NCBI GenBank assembly: GCA_902597015.1
Contig: CACJWQ010000005.1
Location: forward strand, 17,017-81,016
Source of the DNA: an uncultured Alphaproteobacteria bacterium
GTDB lineage: Bacteria > Pseudomonadota > Alphaproteobacteria > HIMB59 > GCA-002718135
DNA: 64,000 nucleotides
Direction: 5' to 3'
Both the position numbers and the translations under genes were made by a program. The notes beneath the pieces are model-generated. The model saw only the letters and a list, made by a program, of their open reading frames with translations, had not been told where the DNA came from and ran no database searches. Positions 42,921-53,296 of this stretch are shown piece after piece (positions within the stretch are counted from its first letter, which is position 1; the number at the start of each line of letters is the position of its first letter).

Positions 42921-43727
42921 ATGATAAAAAAAATTATCTGTCTAATATTATTATTATTTTGCATTAATTGCTCAAATAATAATATAAATTCAAACAAAAG
43001 TGAGGAGAAAAAATTATTAGCAAAACCCGAAACTATTTATAAATTAGCAAAAATAAGTTTTGATCAACAAAACTATGATCTAGCAAGAATTCAATTTAAA
43101 GAGACTGCAAAACTATTTCCTCTATCTAATGAAGCTATACAGTCACAAATAATGATTGCATTTATAGATTATATTCAAATGGATTATGATAATGCCATTT
43201 TAAGTTACAATAGAATAATAAACAAATACCCATCCCATAAAGATTTAGATTACGTTTACTATATGTTAGCTATGTGTAATTATGAACAACTCCAAAATGA
43301 AGCATTGGATGGATATTATAATGATTTGGCTCTAAATGCTTTTAATCAAGTTATTAAGCGATTCCCCGCAAGCAAATATGCAAAAGATAGTAGACAAAAA
43401 ATTATTTTAGTTGAATCAAATATAGCAGCTAAACATATGGATATTGGAAGATTTTATTTAGAAAATAAAAAATACATTGCTGCATTAAATAGATTTAAAA
43501 TAGTTGTAGATAATTACTCAATAACTAAATTTACACCTGAAGCATTACACAGAATGGTAGAGGTTTATTTTGCGATGGGTATGTATGAAGATAGCTATAA
43601 TACAGCCGCTTTACTGGGATATAATTATCCTGATACTAAATGGTATGAATATAGTTATAATTTAGTTATGAAAATTGGTGACGAAGAAACATTCTTAAAA
43701 AAAATTAGAAATTTCTTTGATGGTTAA
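42921..43727 (+). CDS. bamD: Outer membrane assembly lipoprotein BamD
   Basis: 268 aa; lipobox (FCINC-SNN), TPR repeats, FPLSNEAIQSQIMIAFIDY. Confidence 0.92.
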   Translation: MIKKIICLILLLFCINCSNNNINSNKSEEKKLLAKPETIYKLAKISFDQQNYDLARIQFKETAKLFPLSNEAIQSQIMIAFIDYIQMDYDNAILSYNRIINKYPSHKDLDYVYYMLAMCNYEQLQNEALDGYYNDLALNAFNQVIKRFPASKYAKDSRQKIILVESNIAAKHMDIGRFYLENKKYIAALNRFKIVVDNYSITKFTPEALHRMVEVYFAMGMYEDSYNTAALLGYNYPDTKWYEYSYNLVMKIGDEETFLKKIRNFFDG

Positions 43728-45732
43728 AGAAGAGATAATTTTAAAAAGATTAAAAGAGCTTTCTGAATTAATCAAAAAACATAATTATAATTATCACACA
43801 TTAGATAAACCTGAAATAACTGATAAAGAATTTGATAAATTAGTTAAAGAAAATGATACTTTAGAAAAAAAATATCCAAGTTTAATTTTAAAGAATAGCC
43901 CTAACAAAAATTATGGTAGTAAAATAAAAGATAATTTCAAAAAAATAAAACACGACTCTCAAATGTACTCACTTGCCAATGCATTTGATAATAATGATAT
44001 AAAAGAGTTTATAAAACGTTCTGTGAAATTTTTAAATTTAGACAATGATGATGATTTTCAATATATTTGTGAACCAAAAATTGATGGATTATCTTTAAAT
44101 CTTGTCTACAAAGATGGTAATTTAGTTTCTGCTGGTACAAGAGGAGATGGATTTGTAGGAGAAGATGTTACTGAAAATATTTTAAATATAAAAAATATTC
44201 CATCAAATTTAAAAAAAGATTTTCCAGATTTTATTGAAATTAGAGGAGAAGTATTCTTAAATAAGAGTGATTTTGAAAAACTTAATTCTAAGTTAGAAAA
44301 TAAATCTAAATTTGCAAATCCAAGGAATGCTGCAGCTGGTAGCCTAAGACAACTTGATATTTCTATTAGTCATAGTAGACCACTTAAATTTATACCTCAC
44401 GGTATAGGTAAATGTTCTTATAATTTTGATAAAATTGAGAATTATTATGATCAACTTAATAGTTGGAACATTGCTCCAAATAATTTAAGCAAAAAATGTC
44501 AATCAGTTGAAGAAATAATTAAATTTTATAATGAAATTGATCAAAAAAGATCAGGTATAGATTATGATATTGATGGATTAGTTGTAAAAATAAATAGTTT
44601 TAAACTACAACAAAGATTAGGTTATGTAGGAAAAAACCCAAGATGGGCAGTTGCTATAAAATTTTCTGCTGAAAAAGCTAATACTATAATTAAATCTGTT
44701 GATTACCAAGTTGGAAGAACTGGGGCAATCACTCCGGTAGCTAGATTACAACCTGTCAATTTGGGTGGTGTCATTATATCTAACGCTTCTTTACACAATT
44801 TTGATGAAATATATAAAAAAAATATAAATGTTTTAGATCTTGTTGAAGTTGAAAGAGCAGGAGATGTTATTCCGTATGTTACGAGATTAGTAAAAAAAAA
44901 TAGTAAATTAAATACTAAGATAAAACCTCCTAGGAATTGTCCTATCTGTAAGAGTAATGTTTTAAAAGAAAAAGATGAAGCAATACTAAGATGTTCAAAT
45001 ACATATGGTTGTAGTTCTCAAAAAATAGGAAGGATAATTCATTTCGTTAGTAAGAAAAGTTTAAACATAGATGGATTTGGTGAGAAACAAGTTAAACAAT
45101 TATTTAATCTAAAATATATCAAAAAAGTAGAAGATATTTTTAATCTTGAAAAGTATAAATCAGAAATAGTTAATTTAGATGGATGGGGTGAATTATCTTT
45201 TTCTAATTTAATTAATTCTATTAATAATGCTAAAAAAATATCATTGGATAAATTTATTTATTCACTTGGCATTAGATTTATTGGAGAAGTTAATGCTGAA
45301 ATCTTAGCAAACGAATTTAAAGATCTAGATGTATTGATTTCATCTTCAAGTAATATAAGCATGTTAGAAAATATTGATGGTTTAGGACCAAAAGCAATAT
45401 CTTCAATCATAAATTTTTTTTCAGAAGAAATAAATAAGGAAACTGTTAAAAATTTAAAAAATCACTTAACTATATTATTTATAGAGAATAAAAAGATACA
45501 TAATTTTTTTTCAAATAAACATTTAGTTTTTACAGGTACTTTAGCTGAATTATCAAGAGACGAAGCAAAGTACTTAGCAAAAACTAAAGGAGCAAAAATA
45601 TTATCTAGTATTAGTAAAAAAACAGATTTTCTAATTGCTGGAGAAAAAGCAGGTTCAAAAATAGATAAGGCAACACAATTAGGGGTTAAAATTTTAAATG
45701 AAAAAGAATTCCTTAAAAAAATTAATCTATAA
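43717..45732 (+). CDS. ligA: NAD-dependent DNA ligase
   Basis: 671 aa; EPKIDGLSLNLVYKDG, Zn-finger cysteines, HhH, C-terminal BRCT. Confidence 0.98.
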   Translation: MMVKEEIILKRLKELSELIKKHNYNYHTLDKPEITDKEFDKLVKENDTLEKKYPSLILKNSPNKNYGSKIKDNFKKIKHDSQMYSLANAFDNNDIKEFIKRSVKFLNLDNDDDFQYICEPKIDGLSLNLVYKDGNLVSAGTRGDGFVGEDVTENILNIKNIPSNLKKDFPDFIEIRGEVFLNKSDFEKLNSKLENKSKFANPRNAAAGSLRQLDISISHSRPLKFIPHGIGKCSYNFDKIENYYDQLNSWNIAPNNLSKKCQSVEEIIKFYNEIDQKRSGIDYDIDGLVVKINSFKLQQRLGYVGKNPRWAVAIKFSAEKANTIIKSVDYQVGRTGAITPVARLQPVNLGGVIISNASLHNFDEIYKKNINVLDLVEVERAGDVIPYVTRLVKKNSKLNTKIKPPRNCPICKSNVLKEKDEAILRCSNTYGCSSQKIGRIIHFVSKKSLNIDGFGEKQVKQLFNLKYIKKVEDIFNLEKYKSEIVNLDGWGELSFSNLINSINNAKKISLDKFIYSLGIRFIGEVNAEILANEFKDLDVLISSSSNISMLENIDGLGPKAISSIINFFSEEINKETVKNLKNHLTILFIENKKIHNFFSNKHLVFTGTLAELSRDEAKYLAKTKGAKILSSISKKTDFLIAGEKAGSKIDKATQLGVKILNEKEFLKKINL

Positions 45733-47950
45733 TTTTCAAGAATTTTAAATATACTTTTTTTGAAGAAAAATTCTCAAAATCAATTAAAGCTTTATCACCA
45801 TCTAATTTGATGATTTTTCCGTTACCAAATTTTTGATGATAAACATTTTTCCCTTTAGATATATCGACATCATATTCGAAATCTTGATTAAAATCCCAAT
45901 CGATATTATTTTTTTTTGAGTTTTCTAATAATCTTCTTCTTCCCGGTGTAATTAATTCTTCGCTAAATGAATCAGTTTCTAAAAAATTATCTAAAAAGTT
46001 ATTATCTTGAATATATTTGGAGTCATTTATCTCTACTTTATCTTCTGGAAGCTCGCTTATAAATCTAGATGGTAAATTATAATCATGTGATGCAAAAGAA
46101 TATCTATTTTGATTTACATAAGTAATATAAATTTTTTTTCTTGCTCTCGTTAGTGCAACATAGGCCAATCTTCTTTCTTCTTCTAATCCCTGATTACCTG
46201 ATTCCTCTATTGATCTTTGACTTGGAAAAACTCCTTCCTCCCAGCCAGCTAAAAATACATAATCAAACTCCAATCCTTTAGCTGCATGCATTGTCATAAG
46301 AGTAAGTGTTTCTTCTGAAGTATTTGTTATATTTTCCATAACCAAAGATACATGTTCCAAAAAACCTTCTATATTTTCAAATTCTTTTAAACTTTCTATA
46401 AATTCATTTAAATTGTCTATTCTTGATAGGCTATCTGGTTTATTTGAACTCTCTTCCTCTTTTTTTAAATAATCTAAATAACCAGAGTCTTCTATTATTA
46501 CTTTTGCTAATTCAATATGGTCAAATTTTTTCTTAACCTTTTGCCATTTTAAAATATTGTCAGTAAAATTATATAATTCACCCTTAGCTTTAGCATTACT
46601 TTTAAATGTCAATTGTTGAGCAGATTCAAATAAAGAAATATTATTCATTCTTGCATAGCTACTAATTTTACTAACTGTTGATTTCCCTATTCCTCTTTTA
46701 GGTACATTAATAATTCTTTCAAAAGCTAAATCATCAGATAAATTATTTGTTAATCTTAAATACGCAATAATATCTTTGATTTCTTTTCTTTCGTAAAATC
46801 GTAATCCTCCAATAATTTTATAAGGTAATCCAAGATTGATTAGTCTTTCTTCAAATGATCTAGTATGCGCAGCAACTCGAAATAAGATAGAGATCTCACT
46901 TAAATTTATTTTGTCTTTTATTATATTTTCTATTTTATCAGTTACAAATACAGACTCCTCTTTTGTTTCCCAAAATCCATTAATTGTAATTTTTTCACCA
47001 ATCTGATTTTTACTCCACAATTCTTTTCCATATCTTCCTTTATTTTTAGAAATAAGAGTTGATGCACAACTTAATATATTTCTTGTAGATCGATAATTTT
47101 GTTCTAATCTTACAATTGTTACATTTTCAAAATTTTTTTCAAAATTTAATAAATTAGTAACATCAGCACCTCTCCAAGAGTATATTGATTGATCATCATC
47201 ACCAACACAACATATATTTTTATTTCCTTTATATAAAAAATGAATCCATTGTTGTTGTATCGGATTAATATCTTGATATTCATCTACATGAATATATTTA
47301 AAAATGTTTTGATATTTTGATAATATAATATTATTTTTTTGAAAAATTTTTATACAAAATAAAATTAAGTCACCAAAATCAACACTATTTAATCGAAGAA
47401 GTTCAGACTGATAAATACTATAGATATTTCGAATTTCTTTATCATTCTTCCGATATTTATTTTCACTCAATTCATTGGGGCTTATTCCTTTGTTTTTTAA
47501 ATTATCTATTGCTGATAAATAATATTTAGGAGAAGTTTCTTTTGTATCTATTTTTTCTACCTCACAAATATTTTTAATCAATTTTAACTGATCATCTACA
47601 TCAATAATTAAAAAATTTTTTCTTAATCCTACTTCCTCATAATGTTGCCTTAGTATTCTTAGAGATAAAGAGTGAAATGTTCCTACCCACATATTGTCTA
47701 TAGGAAAATTTAATGCATCTCCGATTCGTGACTTCATTTCGCTCGCAGCTTTATTTGTAAAAGTGACTGCCAAAATTTGCCTAGGAGTGGCTAATTTTTT
47801 AATTAATATATTTAAGATTCTGAAGGTTAATACCCTAGTTTTTCCACTACCAGCCCCAGCTAAAACGAGTAATGAACCATCAGTTTGCTGTACAGCATTT
47901 CTTTGCTCTTTATTTAATAAATCTAGATAATTTTCAGAATTTTCTGTCAT
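45722..47950 (-). CDS. uvrD: UvrD/PcrA-type DNA helicase
   Basis: 742 aa; LAGAGSGKTRVLTFRI, VDEYQDINPIQ, VGDDDQSIYSWRGAD, MTMHAAKGLEFDYVFLAGWEEG. Confidence 0.95.
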   Translation of the reverse strand: MTENSENYLDLLNKEQRNAVQQTDGSLLVLAGAGSGKTRVLTFRILNILIKKLATPRQILAVTFTNKAASEMKSRIGDALNFPIDNMWVGTFHSLSLRILRQHYEEVGLRKNFLIIDVDDQLKLIKNICEVEKIDTKETSPKYYLSAIDNLKNKGISPNELSENKYRKNDKEIRNIYSIYQSELLRLNSVDFGDLILFCIKIFQKNNIILSKYQNIFKYIHVDEYQDINPIQQQWIHFLYKGNKNICCVGDDDQSIYSWRGADVTNLLNFEKNFENVTIVRLEQNYRSTRNILSCASTLISKNKGRYGKELWSKNQIGEKITINGFWETKEESVFVTDKIENIIKDKINLSEISILFRVAAHTRSFEERLINLGLPYKIIGGLRFYERKEIKDIIAYLRLTNNLSDDLAFERIINVPKRGIGKSTVSKISSYARMNNISLFESAQQLTFKSNAKAKGELYNFTDNILKWQKVKKKFDHIELAKVIIEDSGYLDYLKKEEESSNKPDSLSRIDNLNEFIESLKEFENIEGFLEHVSLVMENITNTSEETLTLMTMHAAKGLEFDYVFLAGWEEGVFPSQRSIEESGNQGLEEERRLAYVALTRARKKIYITYVNQNRYSFASHDYNLPSRFISELPEDKVEINDSKYIQDNNFLDNFLETDSFSEELITPGRRRLLENSKKNNIDWDFNQDFEYDVDISKGKNVYHQKFGNGKIIKLDGDKALIDFENFSSKKVYLKFLKIID

Positions 47951-48029
47951 TTTTTTGCTATATTAGAGATATATATAATGTAGTTTATAAACTATATTAA
48001 ATAATAATTTAGATATTAGTGATGAGTCT

Positions 48030-48815
48030 ATGAATAAAAAAATTATAATTCTATTTTTTCTATTTTTCAGCTTACTCTCCTATAAAGTAATTGCAAGTGA
48101 TGCTGATCAAGTACGAACTGACTCAGAGGATTTTGAAACAACCACGATAGAGGATGAAATATATGATCCTTTTGAACCAGTGAATAGAGCCATATTTAGT
48201 TTTAATAATGTAGCTGATAGAATTGTTTTAGAACCAATTGCAAAAGGCTACAAAAAATTACCTTCTCCACTACAAAGTGGAATAAATAATTTTTTGAGTA
48301 ATTTAAGAGCTCCTTTGGTTGTTGTGAATCAATTATTACAAGGTCAAGGCGAAAATGCCATTCAATCATCAGGAAGATTTATTCTTAATAGCACTGTGGG
48401 TGTATTTGGGTTATTCGACGTAGCTGAAAAGATGGGATTCGAAGAAAAAGAGGAGGATTATGGACAAACCCTTGCAACTTGGGGTGTTGGAGATGGTTTT
48501 TATATAGTACTTCCATTGTTTGGGCCATCTAATCTTAGAGATACTTCAGGAATGGTTTTAACAATGATGACAGATCCAATCAATGCATATGCAGTAAGTG
48601 AGGGTGAAGCATGGTTAGTACCAATGAGAACAGCTGTTAATGCAGTTGATACAAGATCACAAATAATTGATGAAGTGAATGCCTTAAGAGATAATTCAGT
48701 AGATTATTATGCTGCAGTAAGAAGCTCTTACTATCAAAACCGTAAGGCGGCAATTAATAATGTCGATGACTCAGAATTAACACCTCTACCTCTAATTAGC
48801 ATTGAATTTGAATAA
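48030..48815 (+). CDS. mlaA: MlaA/VacJ-family outer membrane lipid asymmetry protein
   Basis: 261 aa; YDPFEPVNRAIFSFNNVADRIVLEPIAKGY, FNRFILNSTVGVFGLFD-like segment, EEDYGQTLATWGVG. Confidence 0.93.
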   Translation: MNKKIIILFFLFFSLLSYKVIASDADQVRTDSEDFETTTIEDEIYDPFEPVNRAIFSFNNVADRIVLEPIAKGYKKLPSPLQSGINNFLSNLRAPLVVVNQLLQGQGENAIQSSGRFILNSTVGVFGLFDVAEKMGFEEKEEDYGQTLATWGVGDGFYIVLPLFGPSNLRDTSGMVLTMMTDPINAYAVSEGEAWLVPMRTAVNAVDTRSQIIDEVNALRDNSVDYYAAVRSSYYQNRKAAINNVDDSELTPLPLISIEFE

Positions 48816-49417
48816 TGAAGTTTAATTTAATTATAATTTTTTTTATAATCTTTATTTCAAAAAATTTATATTCTGATGAAACCTCAGAATGGCTCAAAAG
48901 AGAAATAGATATTATTCTTGAAGCTTACAAAGATCAAAATCTCTCAAATGAAAACAGGTTTCTTTTAATTGAAGAAACGATAAATAATAATTTTGCTGGA
49001 ACTGGCATTGCTAAATTTGTTGCAGGAGAAGCTTGGAAAAAATCAAATAAAAATACAAAAACAATATACATTGATAATTTTAAAAGACATTTGGCACTAA
49101 ATATAGCCTCAATGATGCAAGGTTATTCAGACCAAACTTATGAATTAACAAAATCAAAACATGATAACAAAAATCAAGTCACTTTGATAGATATGGAGAT
49201 TTTTTCAGATACTGGATCAGTCGTCGTAACATGGAGAGTAAAAAAATCAAAAGATCGATTTTTTGTTATTGATTTAATTGTTGCTGATATTTCTTTAGTA
49301 GTAACAAAAAGATCAGAATTTAATTCAATGTTAAAAAAAGTTGATAATGATCTTTCAAAATTTAATGAAGTTTTATCTGATCAAAATGAAATAAGTTATC
49401 TGAAAATGACTGAATAA
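48815..49417 (+). CDS. mlaC: MlaC/Ttg2D-family phospholipid-binding protein
   Basis: 200 aa; signal peptide, MlaC-like fold region (FKRHLALNIASMMQGYSDQTYEL), adjacent to mlaA. Confidence 0.85.
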   Translation: MKFNLIIIFFIIFISKNLYSDETSEWLKREIDIILEAYKDQNLSNENRFLLIEETINNNFAGTGIAKFVAGEAWKKSNKNTKTIYIDNFKRHLALNIASMMQGYSDQTYELTKSKHDNKNQVTLIDMEIFSDTGSVVVTWRVKKSKDRFFVIDLIVADISLVVTKRSEFNSMLKKVDNDLSKFNEVLSDQNEISYLKMTE

Positions 49418-49439
49418 TATCCAATAAAATACAAAATAA

Positions 49440-50564
49440 TTAAATTTTTAATTTTTTTATTTCTTCTTCACTTAGTATTGCAGGTTGATTAGGATTGGTT
49501 GATAGATGATAAGATTTGCTTTCCTCAGCCGATTTTATAATTCCATCCATAATCTCAAGCACATGAAGAGATAATTCAAGAGAACATCTAGCTTTTCGAT
49601 TATTAGCAATTGAATCGATCATTTCTGAAAGACCAATTCCTCTATAATTTGCTTTTTTATTACCCTCTCCATCACTTTTATTAGGGATACCTAACAACAT
49701 ATTATCATTATTGATAGTTTCCCAATCACTATCTTTTTTGGAAATTAATAAATCACCACTAAAAAAATTTGGATCAGGGACAATCATTGAACCATCAAGC
49801 CCATAAAGTTCAATTGTTGAATGATTGTTTTTCCAGACATCCCAAGTACAAAAAAACTGTACTTTTGCATTGCTTTGAAACTCTAAAGAACCCATCAGAG
49901 TTGTTGGGGTTTCAACTTTAATTTTATCTCCGTATCTTGGTTGACTAGTTATTGTTCTCTCATTGGTAGCAGTTCCACTAATTGCATATATTTGTTTAAC
50001 TGGTCCAATTAGGTTTACTAATTGCGTAATATAATAAACTCCAACATCAAAAACCGGTCCTGCACCAGGTTTAAAGAAAAAATCTGGATTAGGGTGCCAA
50101 TGTTCCATCCCATGAGACATTAAATTAAATGTACCTAAAACAATTTTACCTAACTTATTATCTTCAATTAATTTTCTAGCTCTTTGCCCTGCTGCTCCAA
50201 GAAATGTATCTGGCGCACATCCTACATATAAGCCTTTTTCATCTGCTAATTTTTGTATTTCTAAACCCTCTTCAAAATTCATTGCTAAGGGCTTTTCACT
50301 AAAACAGTGTTTTTTATTAAGAAGAGATTTTGTAATAATTTCTTTATGAGCTGCAGGAATTGTTAAATTAATAATTAAATCAATTTCATTATTTTCTAAA
50401 ATTTCATCAACTGATAACGCGTTAACATTATATTTAGATGCAGCATTAGATGCAGCTTCCTTATTAATATCAGCGCAAGCAACTATTTTGAAATTATTAA
50501 ATATTTTTTGACATTCAAAATAAGTTTCAGAAATATTCCCACAACCAACAATTCCGATTTTCAT
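49440..50564 (-). CDS. Gfo/Idh/MocA-family oxidoreductase
   Basis: 374 aa; GIVGCGNISETYFEC, FSEKPLAMNFEEG, GPVFDVGVYYITQL. Confidence 0.92.
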   Translation of the reverse strand: MKIGIVGCGNISETYFECQKIFNNFKIVACADINKEAASNAASKYNVNALSVDEILENNEIDLIINLTIPAAHKEIITKSLLNKKHCFSEKPLAMNFEEGLEIQKLADEKGLYVGCAPDTFLGAAGQRARKLIEDNKLGKIVLGTFNLMSHGMEHWHPNPDFFFKPGAGPVFDVGVYYITQLVNLIGPVKQIYAISGTATNERTITSQPRYGDKIKVETPTTLMGSLEFQSNAKVQFFCTWDVWKNNHSTIELYGLDGSMIVPDPNFFSGDLLISKKDSDWETINNDNMLLGIPNKSDGEGNKKANYRGIGLSEMIDSIANNRKARCSLELSLHVLEIMDGIIKSAEESKSYHLSTNPNQPAILSEEEIKKLKI

Positions 50565-51337
50565 TAAATTGTCTCTAAATATTCTAAAGACTTTGTTGTG
50601 TATTCTTTATAATCTTTTGGATCATCATGCTCTAGTACAAAAACTTCACATGGTGTTTTTTTAACTTCAGAAATTAGTGAAGGCCAATCAATGAAACCTT
50701 CACCTACAGCAGACTGTTCGTTGTGTTCTAATAAGTTTTTACTTTGATCGTAAAAATCTTTTAAGTGACATCCGATAATTTTATTTGAATATTTTTTTAT
50801 CCAAGGAGTAGGATCTGCACCACCTGCTATTGTCCAGCCAAGATCAATTTCTAATTTTAAATTTTCATTATGATCCATCATACATTCAATTGGCAACTTT
50901 CCACTTGGTAAAGGTTTAAATTCATAAGAATGATTATGATAACCAAGTGTTAATCCAGCATCTTCAAAAATACTAACATGAGAAGATAATTTTTTTCCAA
51001 AATCCATCCACTCTTCTTCATCCATATCAAATGTATTTTTAAACTCAGCATCTTTTCTTGCAGGAGGTGCTGGCACAATAATATGCTTAATATTCATTTT
51101 ATTTGCACGATTGATGATATTATCGGAATCACTTAGAGATTCAAAACCAACATGAGTAGACTTTGATGTAATATTTGATTGATCCATAATTAATTTAAAC
51201 TCATCAATATTCATTGATTCTAAGCCAAAAAGTTCAATATTAACAATACCTGAGTTTGATAAAAATTTTAGTATTGGTTCATATGGCTGAAAATGTCTAG
51301 TGGTATAAAGTTGCATTGTAACATCTTGTTTATTCAT
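50564..51337 (-). CDS. Sugar phosphate isomerase/epimerase family (AP-endonuclease-2-like TIM barrel)
   Basis: Start probably MNKQDVTMQLYTTR; LGYHNHSYEF, LEIDLGW, GCHLKDF, VGEGFIDW, FVLEHDDP. Confidence 0.9.
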   Translation of the reverse strand: MNKQDVTMQLYTTRHFQPYEPILKFLSNSGIVNIELFGLESMNIDEFKLIMDQSNITSKSTHVGFESLSDSDNIINRANKMNIKHIIVPAPPARKDAEFKNTFDMDEEEWMDFGKKLSSHVSIFEDAGLTLGYHNHSYEFKPLPSGKLPIECMMDHNENLKLEIDLGWTIAGGADPTPWIKKYSNKIIGCHLKDFYDQSKNLLEHNEQSAVGEGFIDWPSLISEVKKTPCEVFVLEHDDPKDYKEYTTKSLEYLETI

Positions 51338-51338
51338 A

Positions 51339-52412
51339 TTAAATTCTCTCCTCAGAGTTACTGTCAAATATAGAAGATTTATTTATATCAAAAGAGATAC
51401 TTATTTCATCATTTAAATTAAAATTTGAGCTTCCTTCAAGTCTAATAGATATTGGATTACCCTCAACACTAGTCCAAACAAGAGTATCTGCTCCCATCGG
51501 CTCTACTAATTCAACTTTACATTGAATAGAATTTTCATTTTTTTCTATATTTATGTTTTCAGGTCTAATTCCAAACACAACCTCTTGATTATTCATCAAA
51601 TTCTTTATGTTTTCATATTTAGAAATATCAATTTGTTTTTTTCCAACAATTATATTTTGACTTGATTTATCAAATTTAGCTTTTAAAAAATTCATGCTCG
51701 GAGATCCAATAAAACCAGCCACAAATAAATTAGTTGGTTTGTTATAAATTTGTTTAGGTGTATCTAATTGCTGTATTAATCCATCTTTCATAACAGATAT
51801 ACGGTCCGCAAGCGTCATAGCTTCTATTTGATCATGAGTAACATAAATCATAGTATTTGATAAATCTCTGTGAAGTTTTTTAATTTCATAGCGTAGTTCA
51901 GCTCTTAATTTTGCATCTAGATTACTTAAAGGTTCGTCAAATAAAAAGACTTTCGCATCTCTAACTAAAGCTCTACCAATAGCAACGCGCTGCCTTTGAC
52001 CTCCAGAGAGTTGAGAAGGTTTTCTTTTAAGTAATTCATTTATTTGGAGAAGATTTGCAGCTTTTTTAATTTTTTCATTAATTAAATCTTTTGCTGTACC
52101 CATCATTCTTAAACCAAATGATAAATTTTTCTCAACAGTCATACTTGGGTACAATGCGTAAGATTGGAATACCATTCCTATGTGTCTATCTTTTGGTTCT
52201 TTCCATGTAACGTTATCATCTTCAATCCAAATCTGTCCATCCGTTAAATCCAAAAGACCTGCTATACAATTTAATAAAGTAGTTTTTCCACAACCTGAAG
52301 GACCAAGCAAAACCATGAATTCTCCTTCTTTAATATCTAGACTTAAATCATTTAATATTTCAGTTTTTCCATAACTGAAGGATATATTTTTTACTTCAAC
52401 ACTATTTTTCAT
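51339..52412 (-). CDS. ugpC: CUT1 sugar ABC transporter ATP-binding protein (UgpC/MalK/MsmX-like)
   Basis: Start probably MKNSVEVKNISFSYG; GPSGCGKTTLLN, LSGGQRQRVAIGRALVR, FLFDEPLSNLDAKLR, C-terminal TOBE-like domain. Confidence 0.93.
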   Translation of the reverse strand: MKNSVEVKNISFSYGKTEILNDLSLDIKEGEFMVLLGPSGCGKTTLLNCIAGLLDLTDGQIWIEDDNVTWKEPKDRHIGMVFQSYALYPSMTVEKNLSFGLRMMGTAKDLINEKIKKAANLLQINELLKRKPSQLSGGQRQRVAIGRALVRDAKVFLFDEPLSNLDAKLRAELRYEIKKLHRDLSNTMIYVTHDQIEAMTLADRISVMKDGLIQQLDTPKQIYNKPTNLFVAGFIGSPSMNFLKAKFDKSSQNIIVGKKQIDISKYENIKNLMNNQEVVFGIRPENINIEKNENSIQCKVELVEPMGADTLVWTSVEGNPISIRLEGSSNFNLNDEISISFDINKSSIFDSNSEERI

Positions 52413-52414
52413 AC

Positions 52415-53296
52415 TCACCCCTTGATTGCCCCAGCTGCTATTCCACGCACAAACCATCTTCCAGAAATAAAGTATACGAAAAGAGGAACTAGAGAAGTTA
52501 AAATTGTTGCAGACATATCTACGTTATACTCAGCAACACCATAATCTACTTGAACAATATTGTTTAATTGAACTGTCATTGGTTGGTTGTCTCTTCCTGC
52601 AAAAACTAATCCTAGAAGAAAATCATTCCAAATTCCTGTAACTTGAAGAATAACAGCCACTATAGTTATAGGAGTAGACATTGGAATTATTACATAAAAA
52701 AATATTTTTATAAAATTACCGCCATCTATTCTGGCAGCTTTAAATAGATCTATTGGAAGACTCGCATAAAAATTTCTAAAGATAAGTGTTAGTATAGGCA
52801 TACCAAAAATAGTATGAACAAGTATGATGCCTGGTAAAGAAGAATAAATACCTAAGAAATCTTCTATTTTTAAAAGTGGGTACACCATTACTTGATAAGG
52901 AATAAATGCTCCAAACATACATAGTCCAAAAAAGAAGTATGCTCCCCTAAATCGCCAAAAAGCTAATGCATATCCATTTAGTGCACTTAAAGCTACGGAT
53001 ACAATTACACTAGGTACAGTTATCTTTACGGAGTTAACAAAACCTGGCTTCAATCCCTCACATACAAATCCTGTACATGCTTGAGACCAAGCTTTTGGCC
53101 AAGCATAAAAACTAAGTTCTTTCGGGAGGTTTAAAATATTAGCAGCTCTTATTTCATCCATATCTTTAAGAGAAGTAATGATCATTACATATAAGGGCAT
53201 TAAAAAAAATAATGCGCACATAATTATAAAACAATACAAACCTATTCTTCCAACTGTAAGGTGTTTTGGTCGAGGTCCTTTAGGAATTGTAGACAT
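52415..53296 (-). CDS. Sugar ABC transporter permease (MalG-like; GtsC-like)
   Basis: 293 aa; six TMs, EAA loop FKAARIDGGNFIKIFFYVIIPM. Confidence 0.9.
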   Translation of the reverse strand: MSTIPKGPRPKHLTVGRIGLYCFIIMCALFFLMPLYVMIITSLKDMDEIRAANILNLPKELSFYAWPKAWSQACTGFVCEGLKPGFVNSVKITVPSVIVSVALSALNGYALAFWRFRGAYFFFGLCMFGAFIPYQVMVYPLLKIEDFLGIYSSLPGIILVHTIFGMPILTLIFRNFYASLPIDLFKAARIDGGNFIKIFFYVIIPMSTPITIVAVILQVTGIWNDFLLGLVFAGRDNQPMTVQLNNIVQVDYGVAEYNVDMSATILTSLVPLFVYFISGRWFVRGIAAGAIKG

